From Solirubrobacterales bacterium (GTDB lineage: Bacteria; Actinomycetota; Thermoleophilia; Solirubrobacterales; Solirubrobacteraceae): 5,381 nucleotides of DNA. The stretch spans positions 1 through 5,381 of the forward strand of contig JAFMRN010000181.1 of NCBI GenBank assembly GCA_017354065.1, given 5' to 3'. The translations under genes were made by a program, and so were the position numbers. Below the pieces are notes generated by a model. That model searched no databases. It was not told the origin of the DNA and worked only from the letters and a program-made list of their open reading frames with translations. This document shows, one piece after another, positions 1 to 5,381 of the stretch (its first letter is position 1; each line of letters starts with the position of its first letter).

Positions 1-499
1 GCCGCGGCTCGCGCTGGCCGCGCGCACGCAGCTCCGCATACGCGTTGTGGATCGCGGCGCGCAACGCGCCCGGCGCGCAGACCGCGATCAACTCGGCGCC
101 GACCGGGGTCTCCGCCAGCTCCGCCAGCGCGGTGTCAAACGCTTCGGCCGACAGCCGCTGGGTGGCGTCGGCGTCGAGCACGCTGAACTGGGGGTCGAGC
201 CCGGCCGCCAGCGCGTGTTCGCGCAGCACCCGCGCGCAGAAGCTGTCGATCGTCAGGATCCAGCCGCCCTCCTCAGCGGTCTGCAACCTGGAACGGACCC
301 GCTCGCGCATCTCAGCCGCGGCCTTCTCCGTGAAGGTGATCGCCAGGATCCGCTGGGGATCGACGCCGTCGACCTCGACCGCCCGCGCGAACCGCTCGAC
401 CAGCACGGAGGTCTTGCCGCTGCCCGCCCCCGCGTCAAGCAGCAGCTCGCCCTGGCGACGCTCGATCGCGGCCAGCTGCTGGTCGGTGAAGCGCTTCAT
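1..499 (-). CDS. addA: AddA-like UvrD/Rep-family (SF1A) ATP-dependent helicase, N-terminal part only
   Basis: This is the 5' end of a UvrD/AddA-type DNA helicase subunit. From the ATG at 499 I translated 166 codons without a stop; the gene continues past the left edge. The N-terminus carries a Q motif (FTDQQLAAI, residues 4-12), Walker A (AGAGSGKT, 23-30; catalytic Lys29), motif Ia (ITFTEKAAAEMRERV, 54-68) and the Ib-like TIDSFCARVLREHA (83-96). By family knowledge these bind ATP and ssDNA, and the enzyme translocates on one strand at a double-strand break. AddA proteins usually exceed 1000 residues and end in a RecB-type nuclease domain, which cannot be checked here. The ATG overlaps the upstream AddB-like stop as ATGA and has no clear Shine-Dalgarno sequence, so translation is probably coupled. 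AddA is inferred mainly from the AddB-like neighbour; a plain UvrD/PcrA or AdnA-like helicase is the alternative. Confidence 0.9.
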   Translation of the reverse strand, partial: MKRFTDQQLAAIERRQGELLLDAGAGSGKTSVLVERFARAVEVDGVDPQRILAITFTEKAAAEMRERVRSRLQTAEEGGWILTIDSFCARVLREHALAAGLDPQFSVLDADATQRLSAEAFDTALAELAETPVGAELIAVCAPGALRAAIHNAYAELRARGQREPR

Positions 500-3117
500 C
501 GCGTGGCCCAGCAGATCCCGGGGTGACGACAGCCGTCACGCGAGCAAGTCGCCGGGCACGGGGTCAGCTCGCCTGCCTGCAGCGTCGCGGCCAGCGCGTT
601 GGCCTCCGCCTCCACCGCCAGGAGCAGCTCCTCCAGCTCGTCGGCAGCCAGCCGGTCCCCGGCCCGGACCGGCAGCTCCAGCTCCGCTTGGACAGCACCG
701 CGGGGACGCAGGTCGGGTCCGCCGAGCGGCTGGTAGACGCCCGCCACCGGCACCAGGTCCAGCTTCCGGCGCGCCGCCAGCATGTACAGCGCGACCTGGA
801 AGTTCTGAGCTTCGACCCAGTTCTTCGCCGAGCGCTCCAGCTTGTCGGCACCCGACTTGTAGTCGCGGACTATCGCGCGCCCGGATGCGTCGGTGTCGAG
901 CCGGTCGATCACGCCGTTCACATGCAGCCCAGCGTCCAGCTCGACCTCGAAGTCCTCCTCCAGCCTGAACGGTTTAAAGCCCGGCGTCGGGTGTTCACGC
1001 TCAAAGTCCAGGTAGCGCGCCAGCTCGGCCACTATCCCGTCCAGGATCGCCTGGCGCACCGCCGGCGGACGCCCGGGCGCCAGCTCCGCGGGCAGCTCCA
1101 GCGTCTCCAGCACGTCGGGCTCGCCCGCGACTATGCGGCGCAGCGCCTCATGCATCAGCGTGCCCTTGGCCAGCGGCGCGGCCTCCGGTTCCAGCTCGCC
1201 GGGCTGGAGCTGGCGGTCGACCAGCCATCCGACCGGGCAGGCGGCGAAGTTCTCCAACGCGCCCGGTGAGACCCGTGTGGTGTGCCGGACATGGGCCAGC
1301 GCCGCGGGCCCGAGCCGGGCAGTCGCAGCGTCTTTCGGCGGGGGCGTATTCAAGATCGCCCCCGCCGCCGCCAACGCTCTTTCGCGTTCGGTCGGCGCAT
1401 CGGACTCGGTCCACAGCACGTCGGCCAGCAGGCGCCTGCGCCGGGGCAGCTCGCTGAACAGCGCGGCCACCTCGGCCAGGAACGGTGACGGGGTGATCTG
1501 GTTCCCGTCCTCATCTGAGCTGGTGTAGCTGAAGACGACCTGCTCCTCGGCGCGGGAGACGCTCGCGTACAGCAGGTACCGCTCCTGGGCGGCCTGATCG
1601 GCCGGCGGTGCCAGCACCAGACCGGCCCCCAGGGCGAGCTCACGGCGCCGCTGCTCTGACAGAAACGGATCGGGACTCTCGCCGGTGGGAAACTCGTTTT
1701 CACACAGGCCGGTGATGAACACGCGCCGGAAGCGACGAGCGCGGATTGCCAGCGGCTCGGCGACCAGCACACCTCCGGGCCCGTCCGGGTGCGCGCCGAC
1801 CTCCAGTTCGTCCAGCAGCGCCCGGGTCTCTTCCTGGTTCACCTCGCCAACCTCCGCCAGTGCCGCCCTCAGCGTGGCCGCGGCGCGGAGATCCAGCTCA
1901 CCGCCCTTTGGCAACAGCTCTGTCACGGCAGCCTCCAGGTCAGGGGGCAGCTGGATCTGGCTCAGCTCCGCGTCGCTGCCGCTGCGGCGGATCCGCGCCT
2001 CCAGCTGATCGACCCAGTGACGGTCCCGCGTCAGGCGCAGGTACGCCAGCTTCTCCCCCTCCACGAATGCTCGCACTCCACGACCGAGCGCCGTGTGCGT
2101 GAAGGGGACACGCCGCGCACTGGTCACGGGAACCCCGTAGCGCGCCAGCGTGCGTTCCAGCAGCGCCCCTTGGCGGGTCAGCGAGCGACAGACCACGACC
2201 AGCTCGCCTGCCGGAACGCCCTGGTTCAGGGCGGTACGGACCTCGGCGGCGACCAGCTCGGCCTCGGCCAGCTCACCGCCGGCCTCGAGTATTTGTACGG
2301 CCCCACCGGGATCGACCCGTGGCACGTCGGGCTCGAACAGATGGCGCTCAAGGTGGTGCAACGCCGGCTTGGCGTAGAAGGTGTCAAGTGCCGGGTGCTC
2401 GCGGACCTCCGCGGCCAGCGGTCGCAGTTCCTCAACCGCGGTCGCACGCGCCGCCAGCGCCTGGCGGCCGCGTTCATAGGTCAGCGACACCGTCACCGGG
2501 ACCAGCTTCGAGAGCGTCTCGACGGCGTCCGACTGCGGCGCGGTCAGGTCGTCAAAGCCGTAGAAGAACACCGCGCTGTCGCGCCAGCGCCCGGGGTCGG
2601 CGCGCAGTGCATCCAGCGCGCCCCAGATGTAGGACTCGCTGTCCTCGCTGTCTTCCAGCGCCGCGCAGTACCGGCGATACAGGGCCGCCAGATCGCGCAT
2701 GTAAGCGTCATCGCTTTGCACCGCTTGGGTGAGACGCTGGGGCGTGACCCGCTGTGCGCGGAGGTCCGCAACCAGTCGCGTGGCCGCCACGCTGAAGCCG
2801 GGGGTCATCGCTGACTCTGTGAGGTGCTCGAACTCGAGGTCTTGCAGCACCCGGCGCAACAGCAGCCGCCGGCGCAGCGCGCTGACCCGCGGGCGCTGAT
2901 ACCCGAGCCGCTCCGCGATCTCGCTGATCAGCGCATCGAAGGTCAGGGCCCGGCCGAAGCTGACGCCGTCTCCTGCCAGCTCGCGGTCATAGTGGTGGGC
3001 GTCCGCGACCGTCGGAACCACGAGGACCGCGTCGCGGCGGGCGGCGGCCCTGTAGGCACCCAGCACCTCCCCCGCTTTGGCGGAGTTCGCCGGACCGATA
3101 ACCAAGGTAAGCGACAC
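496..3117 (-). CDS. addB: AddB-like PD-(D/E)XK nuclease / degenerate SF1 helicase subunit
   Basis: Likely the AddB-type partner of the downstream helicase in end resection for recombinational repair. The 873 residues split into a helicase-like part (about 1-600) and a RecB-family nuclease (about 615-873). The Walker A position reads GPANSAKA (8-15), lacking the usual GK[ST]. Later helicase-like motifs remain: YGFDDLTAPQ (186-195), VFITGLCENEFP (466-477) and LLYASVSRAEEQ (515-526). The nuclease has CP (Cys627), GTLMHE (652-657, His656), GVIDRLD (735-741, Asp738), RDYKSG (751-756, Asp752/Lys754) and QVALY (774-778). Cys854, 858, 863 and 869 at the C-terminus, with Cys627, resemble AddB iron-sulfur ligands. 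It is shorter than Firmicute AddB (about 1150 residues). The start is GTG, directly preceded by an in-frame TGA and lacking a well-spaced ribosome site, so the start is the least certain part; the beta-strand leading into the Walker-like loop supports it. It lies 37 nt after the RHH/Clp-N gene and overlaps the helicase gene by 4 nt. Confidence 0.88.
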   Translation of the reverse strand: MSLTLVIGPANSAKAGEVLGAYRAAARRDAVLVVPTVADAHHYDRELAGDGVSFGRALTFDALISEIAERLGYQRPRVSALRRRLLLRRVLQDLEFEHLTESAMTPGFSVAATRLVADLRAQRVTPQRLTQAVQSDDAYMRDLAALYRRYCAALEDSEDSESYIWGALDALRADPGRWRDSAVFFYGFDDLTAPQSDAVETLSKLVPVTVSLTYERGRQALAARATAVEELRPLAAEVREHPALDTFYAKPALHHLERHLFEPDVPRVDPGGAVQILEAGGELAEAELVAAEVRTALNQGVPAGELVVVCRSLTRQGALLERTLARYGVPVTSARRVPFTHTALGRGVRAFVEGEKLAYLRLTRDRHWVDQLEARIRRSGSDAELSQIQLPPDLEAAVTELLPKGGELDLRAAATLRAALAEVGEVNQEETRALLDELEVGAHPDGPGGVLVAEPLAIRARRFRRVFITGLCENEFPTGESPDPFLSEQRRRELALGAGLVLAPPADQAAQERYLLYASVSRAEEQVVFSYTSSDEDGNQITPSPFLAEVAALFSELPRRRRLLADVLWTESDAPTERERALAAAGAILNTPPPKDAATARLGPAALAHVRHTTRVSPGALENFAACPVGWLVDRQLQPGELEPEAAPLAKGTLMHEALRRIVAGEPDVLETLELPAELAPGRPPAVRQAILDGIVAELARYLDFEREHPTPGFKPFRLEEDFEVELDAGLHVNGVIDRLDTDASGRAIVRDYKSGADKLERSAKNWVEAQNFQVALYMLAARRKLDLVPVAGVYQPLGGPDLRPRGAVQAELELPVRAGDRLAADELEELLLAVEAEANALAATLQAGELTPCPATCSRDGCRHPGICWATR

Positions 3118-3154
3118 TCACCCATCTTGTCGCCCGCGGGTGACGGTTTCTGAC

Positions 3155-3868
3155 CTAGAGCCCGCCGGCGCTGAGACGCTGCTCGATCTGCTCCAACCGG
3201 GCGGCGAGCTCGGATTCATCGGCGTGTGCCCTGCGGGTCGCCGCCAGCAGGCCAGGCAGGACCTTCTCCAGCGCTCCGAGGCTCGCTCCCCGCGCTACCA
3301 GCAGTCCCCCCGCAGGCTGGACGGGCTCGTGAACCAAACCCAGCAGCAGATGCTCGCAGCCGAGGTAGTCATGGCCGAGCTCCGCCGCAACATCGACCGC
3401 ACGGGCAACGGCGAGCTTCGCATCACGTGTGAGTCCGGCTACCAGCTGGTCCGCGTCCAGCTCAACCGTCTTTGGTGAACCCGCGGTGTCGACCCTGGAC
3501 AGCGCGATCTCCCGCAGGGCCGCGAGCTTGACCCCGAGCGTTGTGAGCATCAGGGCGCCCATGTTGTCCGGCTCGTCGACCAGCGCGATCAGGAGGTGAA
3601 GACCCTGCACCTGGTTGCCGGCGCCCGCGAGCCCGTGCGCCGCCTCCAGCACGTTCCGCAGCCGTGGCGTGACCCGCTGGGCCAGGCTCGCGCTCACCCC
3701 GGGGGCGTCTGTCTCTGAGAAGCGCAGCTCAGCGGCGTTGCCCCGTGCGGTCTGGACGCGGCGAACCGCCTCTGCCAGCGCCTCCTGACAGATCTGTGAC
3801 ACGCGCAAGTCCGCATCGCGCACGGCGGCGGCAAGGTCGTCCGGTACATATACGTTGATCTTCGGCAC
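3155..3868 (-). CDS. Ribbon-helix-helix-like N-terminus fused to two Clp-N repeats; no AAA+ ATPase
   Basis: Function unknown. Residues 1-37 (beginning MPKINVYVPDDLAAAVRDAD) have the short strand plus two helices of ribbon-helix-helix DNA-binding proteins such as antitoxins. Residues 66-126 and 146-208 are two Clp-N repeats. The second is clearly like the ClpC N-terminal domain (LGHDYLGCEHLLLGLVHEP, 164-182); the first is weaker (GLHLLIALVDEPDNMGALML, 89-108). Residues 213-233 form a charged helix, possibly coiled coil. There is no Walker motif, so this is not a Clp unfoldase; Clp-N domains bind substrates and adaptors in ClpC. I infer a regulator or adaptor that dimerises on DNA through the RHH part. 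The start is GTG, with no Shine-Dalgarno sequence but a TATAAT box 7 nt upstream, suggesting a leaderless mRNA. It is the first gene of the operon with the AddB/AddA-like genes. The fold calls are by eye; the Clp-N call is firm and the RHH call moderate. Confidence 0.88.
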   Translation of the reverse strand: MPKINVYVPDDLAAAVRDADLRVSQICQEALAEAVRRVQTARGNAAELRFSETDAPGVSASLAQRVTPRLRNVLEAAHGLAGAGNQVQGLHLLIALVDEPDNMGALMLTTLGVKLAALREIALSRVDTAGSPKTVELDADQLVAGLTRDAKLAVARAVDVAAELGHDYLGCEHLLLGLVHEPVQPAGGLLVARGASLGALEKVLPGLLAATRRAHADESELAARLEQIEQRLSAGGL

Positions 3869-3883
3869 TCGCGGAATTATAAC
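3855..3883 (+). promoter_or_regulatory. Rightward promoter TTGATC-17-TATAAC facing the methyltransferase remnant
   Basis: On the plus strand, TTGATC (3855-3860) and TATAAC (3878-3883) are separated by 17 bp, close to the housekeeping consensus in both boxes and spacing. Transcription would start near 3890, 19 nt before the ATG at 3909 (an in-frame ATG also lies at 3897). Its -10 box overlaps the leftward TATAAT box by four bases, so RNA polymerase could not occupy both promoters at once. The -35 box lies inside the start of the RHH/Clp-N coding region. Activity is unproven. Confidence 0.45.
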
Positions 3884-3904
3884 CCCATTTGGGGTTATGC
3901 TTGG
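3869..3904 (-). promoter_or_regulatory. Leftward promoter of the RHH/Clp-N-addB-addA operon (leaderless)
   Basis: A perfect TATAAT -10 box lies on the minus strand at 3881-3876. Seven bases separate it from the GTG at 3868, so transcription should begin at or within a base of the start codon. At 17-bp spacing the -35 position (3904-3899) reads CCAAGC, unlike TTGACA, and sits inside the TGGGGTTAT repeat array. This fits a promoter that depends on, or is blocked by, a protein bound there. No Shine-Dalgarno sequence precedes the GTG, which agrees with leaderless initiation as is common in actinobacteria. Inferred from sequence only. Confidence 0.6.
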
Positions 3905-3910
3905 GGTTAT
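3879..3910. repeat. Three copies of TGGGGTTAT: probable operator array
   Basis: The 9-bp element occurs exactly three times: inverted at 3879-3887 (ATAACCCCA), direct at 3890-3898 and direct at 3902-3910. Centres are 11 and 12 bp apart, about one helical turn. The first two form a perfect 8-bp inverted repeat (ATAACCCC/GGGGTTAT) with a 4-bp centre. The last two share the longer direct repeat TTGGGGTTATG. The array covers the leftward -35 position and the rightward initiation region, so a bound protein could affect both promoters. RHH proteins often bind such short repeats and autoregulate, which makes the adjacent RHH/Clp-N product the first candidate (inference). A lone hairpin is less likely because of the third copy. 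Confidence 0.65.
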
Positions 3911-4046
3911 GAATTCGCGAGCCCGCGCTGCGCACTCCTTTGGAACCGACGCGGCGCGTTATCACCGCACCCGCCCGCGTTACCCGGCCGGCGGGTCCTT
4001 CGAGGTCGTCTACAGCACGCTGGCGATCATCGCCAGACGGCACTGA
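3909..4046 (+). pseudogene. N-terminal remnant of a class I SAM-dependent methyltransferase
   Basis: A 45-codon ORF runs from the ATG at 3909 to the TGA at 4044-4046. Its first ~26 residues include SFGTDAARYHRTRPRYP, a pattern typical of the extreme N-terminus of class I SAM-dependent methyltransferases (SFG..A..Y.R.RP.YP), just before the first helix and the AdoMet-binding strand. After RPRYP the sequence becomes GGSFEVVYSTLAIIARRH and stops. No GxGxG AdoMet motif follows in any forward frame, so the catalytic domain has been lost, probably by deletion with a junction near 3985-3990. The rightward promoter is still present. The stop lies immediately before the convergent peptidase stop. An in-frame ATG at 3897 is an alternative start. 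A genuine small protein cannot be excluded, but the resemblance argues for a decayed gene. Confidence 0.55.
4020..4036. other. Perfect inverted repeat in the convergent 3' region
   Basis: CTGGCGAT-C-ATCGCCAG is a perfect 8-bp inverted repeat around one base. As RNA it would form about a 6-bp GC-rich stem with a 5-nt loop. It lies 10 nt beyond the stop of the leftward M20 peptidase gene and inside the end of the methyltransferase remnant. No U-run follows on either strand, so it is not a standard intrinsic terminator. It could act as a weak 3' stabiliser or U-less terminator, or be chance in GC-rich DNA. Confidence 0.35.
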
Positions 4047-5363
4047 TCAGAGCTTTGCCAGCTCTCTGAACAGCGCCTTGGCGGTCTTGATCCCGAGGTC
4101 GACGTAGTCCGCGCGCAGATTCTCGTTGGGCGCGTGGATCTGGGCGTCGGGGAGGCAGAAGCCGGAGATGATCGTGGGGATCTGACGGTCGGCCAGGGCC
4201 GCGACAATCGGCAGCGAGCCACCGGAGCGGATCAGCGCCGGACGCACCCCCATGGCCTGCTCAAAGGCGTCCAGGCCGAGTTGGATCGCCTTCGCGTCAG
4301 GCGGGATGATCCCGGCGGGGGCTGAGGACCAGCGCTCGACTTTGAGGCCGGCGCCGGCCGGCACGGCGGCGTGGACGAGCTGCTCGAAGGCCGCGGCGAT
4401 CCGGTCCGGGTCCTGTCCGGGCGCAAGACGCAGTGAGACGTTGGCGACCGCCTCGACCGGCAGCACGGTCTTCTCCAGGTCCGGCGAACCGGAGTGGATC
4501 CCGTTGATCTCCAGCGTCGGCTGCGCGAACGTGCGCAGGTAAAAGTCCTCGGCCGCCTTGGGATCGGCCGGCGTGGCGCCCTGGGAGGCCAGCTCGTCGG
4601 CGCCGGCGGGCAGCTGGGCCCAGCCTGCAAGCTCCTCCGCGGTCGGTGCGAGCACGCCGGCACGCAGCGGCTCGGCCAGCTGACCGTCCTTGGCCAGCAG
4701 CGCCTCAAGCGTCTGGATCAGCGCGGCGCCGGCGTTCATCGCGGCGCCGCCGTAGATCCCTGAGTGCAGATCAGATTCGCCGGTGCGCAAGGTCAGATGG
4801 AAGTAGACAAGGCCGCGCATCGCCACGTTGAAGGCCGGGCGGTCCTCACCGATCATGCCGCTGTCAAAGATGATCGCCGCGTCAGCGCGGTCCTTGTCGG
4901 CGGCGATGTATTCGACGATCGAATGCCCGCCGGTCTCCTCCTCGCCGTCCAGCGCGAAACGCACGCTGACCGGCAGCTCGCCGGCAGCGGCCAGGTCACG
5001 CGCGGCGGCCAGCAAGGTGTAGACCTGACCCTTGTCATCCGCGATGCCGCGGGCATAGAGCCGGCCGTCGCGTTCGGTCAGCTCGAAGGGCTCCGAGTCC
5101 CACAGCTCCAGCGGGTCAGGGGGCTGCACGTCAAAGTGGCCGTAGCAGAGGATCGTCGGCGCCTCAGCACCGGCGCTGGCGGAGATCTCGCCCACGACCA
5201 GCGGCTTGCCGTGCCAGTCGATCAGCTCGGCCTGTCCGCCCGCCCTCCTGATGAAGTCCTTGACCCAGCCGCCGGCCGCCTCCACGTCCTGGCGATGCTC
5301 AGGATCGGCGCTGATAGACGGGATTCTGAGAAAGTCGGCGAGCTCATCAAACCAGGTGGACAT
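4047..5363 (-). CDS. M20-family metallodipeptidase (CNDP2/PepV-like)
   Basis: A cytoplasmic zinc-dependent dipeptidase/aminoacylase-type hydrolase of 438 residues; it has no signal peptide. The M20 di-zinc site is complete: GHFDVQPP (75-82; ligand His76, catalytic-support Asp78), RGIADDKGQ (105-113; bridging Asp109), GEEETGG (140-146; general base Glu142, ligand Glu143), FDSG (166-169; Asp167) and IHAPNENL (409-416; His410). LHSGIYGG (199-206) marks the start of the lid/dimerisation domain, where His200 corresponds to the histidine that reaches into the partner active site. Ligand roles are by alignment from memory with CNDP2-type enzymes. By family it should cleave dipeptides or related N-acyl amino acids; the exact substrate cannot be read from sequence. 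The ATG at 5363 is preferred because the conserved N-terminal helix (WFDELADFLRIPSIS) follows directly. There is no Shine-Dalgarno sequence, but a -10-like box lies 8 nt upstream. Transcribed leftward, it is separated from the repair operon by the divergent control region. Confidence 0.95.
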   Translation of the reverse strand: MSTWFDELADFLRIPSISADPEHRQDVEAAGGWVKDFIRRAGGQAELIDWHGKPLVVGEISASAGAEAPTILCYGHFDVQPPDPLELWDSEPFELTERDGRLYARGIADDKGQVYTLLAAARDLAAAGELPVSVRFALDGEEETGGHSIVEYIAADKDRADAAIIFDSGMIGEDRPAFNVAMRGLVYFHLTLRTGESDLHSGIYGGAAMNAGAALIQTLEALLAKDGQLAEPLRAGVLAPTAEELAGWAQLPAGADELASQGATPADPKAAEDFYLRTFAQPTLEINGIHSGSPDLEKTVLPVEAVANVSLRLAPGQDPDRIAAAFEQLVHAAVPAGAGLKVERWSSAPAGIIPPDAKAIQLGLDAFEQAMGVRPALIRSGGSLPIVAALADRQIPTIISGFCLPDAQIHAPNENLRADYVDLGIKTAKALFRELAKL

Positions 5364-5371
5364 GAGAGCGC

Positions 5372-5377
5372 AGCCTA
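5372..5377 (-). promoter_or_regulatory. Possible -10 box of the M20 peptidase gene (leaderless)
   Basis: The minus strand reads TAGGCT, fitting the relaxed actinobacterial TAnnnT -10 pattern, 8 nt before the ATG at 5363. That spacing would start the transcript at or next to the ATG. The leader (GCGCTCTC) contains no ribosome-binding sequence, which agrees. The -35 region lies beyond the right edge, so the call rests on one hexamer. Confidence 0.35.
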
Positions 5378-5381
5378 GCGG

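Noticed and set aside
45..968. Plus-strand ORF of 307 codons opposite the AddA/AddB-like junction
   Set aside because: It is low-complexity Ser/Ala/Pro/Arg sequence without motifs, antisense to two genes with helicase and nuclease motifs.
1789..2814. Long plus-strand ORF (341 codons) opposite the AddB-like gene
   Set aside because: It is rich in Arg, Gln and Leu with no recognisable domain. It mirrors the codon structure of the minus-strand gene, which has clear motifs, so it is a GC-rich antisense shadow.
2943..3125. Out-of-frame 60-codon ORF from the ATG at 3125 overlapping the AddB start
   Set aside because: The translation has no recognisable features. Kept only as a possible influence on the AddB start, not as a gene.
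3130..3145. Possible hairpin (GTCGCCCGCGGGTGAC) between the RHH/Clp-N and AddB-like genes
   Set aside because: It is an imperfect, nearly loopless GC palindrome with no U-run, in a 37-nt gap. Not convincing as a terminator or attenuator.
3155..3868. Reading the RHH/Clp-N gene as a truncated ClpC unfoldase
   Set aside because: It has its own RHH-like N-terminus, a complete C-terminal helix and a stop, with no AAA+ remnants downstream; the next gene starts 37 nt later. It looks like a designed small protein, not a broken ClpC.
3155..3868. Toxin-antitoxin pair suggested by the RHH segment
   Set aside because: No small toxin-like gene is adjacent; the neighbours are repair enzymes and a methyltransferase remnant.
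4764..5378. Plus-strand ORF of 204 codons opposite the M20 peptidase
   Set aside because: No domain is recognisable, and it is fully antisense to a peptidase with a complete metal site.
1..5381. tRNA/rRNA genes, CRISPR arrays, insertion sequences or attachment sites
   Set aside because: I saw no cloverleaf, spaced repeat array, transposase or terminal inverted repeats anywhere in the window.

Overview
The window is GC-rich, non-mobile bacterial chromosome that reads as an actinobacterium. Three things point there: strong G/C at third codon positions, GTG starts, and promoter -10 boxes placed so close to start codons that transcripts would be leaderless. The protein style (an AddB-like nuclease with a short C-terminal Cys cluster, and a ribbon-helix-helix/Clp-N fusion) makes a Thermoleophilia/Solirubrobacterales-type organism my best guess. 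That taxonomic call is inference.

Left part (1-3868, all on the minus strand): an apparent three-gene operon. Transcription would start at about 3869 and run leftward. The first gene (3868-3155) encodes a 237-residue protein with an N-terminal ribbon-helix-helix-like segment, two Clp-N (ClpC-type) repeats and a short C-terminal helix, and no AAA+ ATPase. After 37 nt comes an 873-residue AddB-like protein (3117-496) with a degenerate helicase half, a RecB-type PD-(D/E)XK nuclease domain and a Cys cluster. Its stop codon overlaps by 4 nt (ATGA) the start of a UvrD/AddA-type helicase. Only the first 166 codons of that helicase are in the window, and it runs off the left edge. The last two genes should form an AddAB-like helicase-nuclease for processing double-strand breaks. 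The co-transcribed RHH/Clp-N gene is the unexplained partner.

Middle part (3869-4046): a compact, locally AT-rich divergent control region. A 9-bp element, TGGGGTTAT, occurs three times (one inverted, two direct) at 11-12 bp spacing. It overlaps a leftward TATAAT box and a rightward TTGATC-17-TATAAC promoter. The rightward promoter faces a 45-codon ORF whose first ~26 residues look like the N-terminus of a class I SAM-dependent methyltransferase, after which similarity is lost. I read it as a gene remnant.

Right part (4047-5363, minus): a complete M20-family metallodipeptidase of 438 residues with all expected zinc ligands, preceded by a possible -10 box 8 nt from the ATG. It is probably unrelated to the repair operon.

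The most interesting unit is the RHH/Clp-N protein, its possible operator array and the linked addBA-like genes. It could be a regulated, possibly proteolysis-linked, DNA-break-repair operon.
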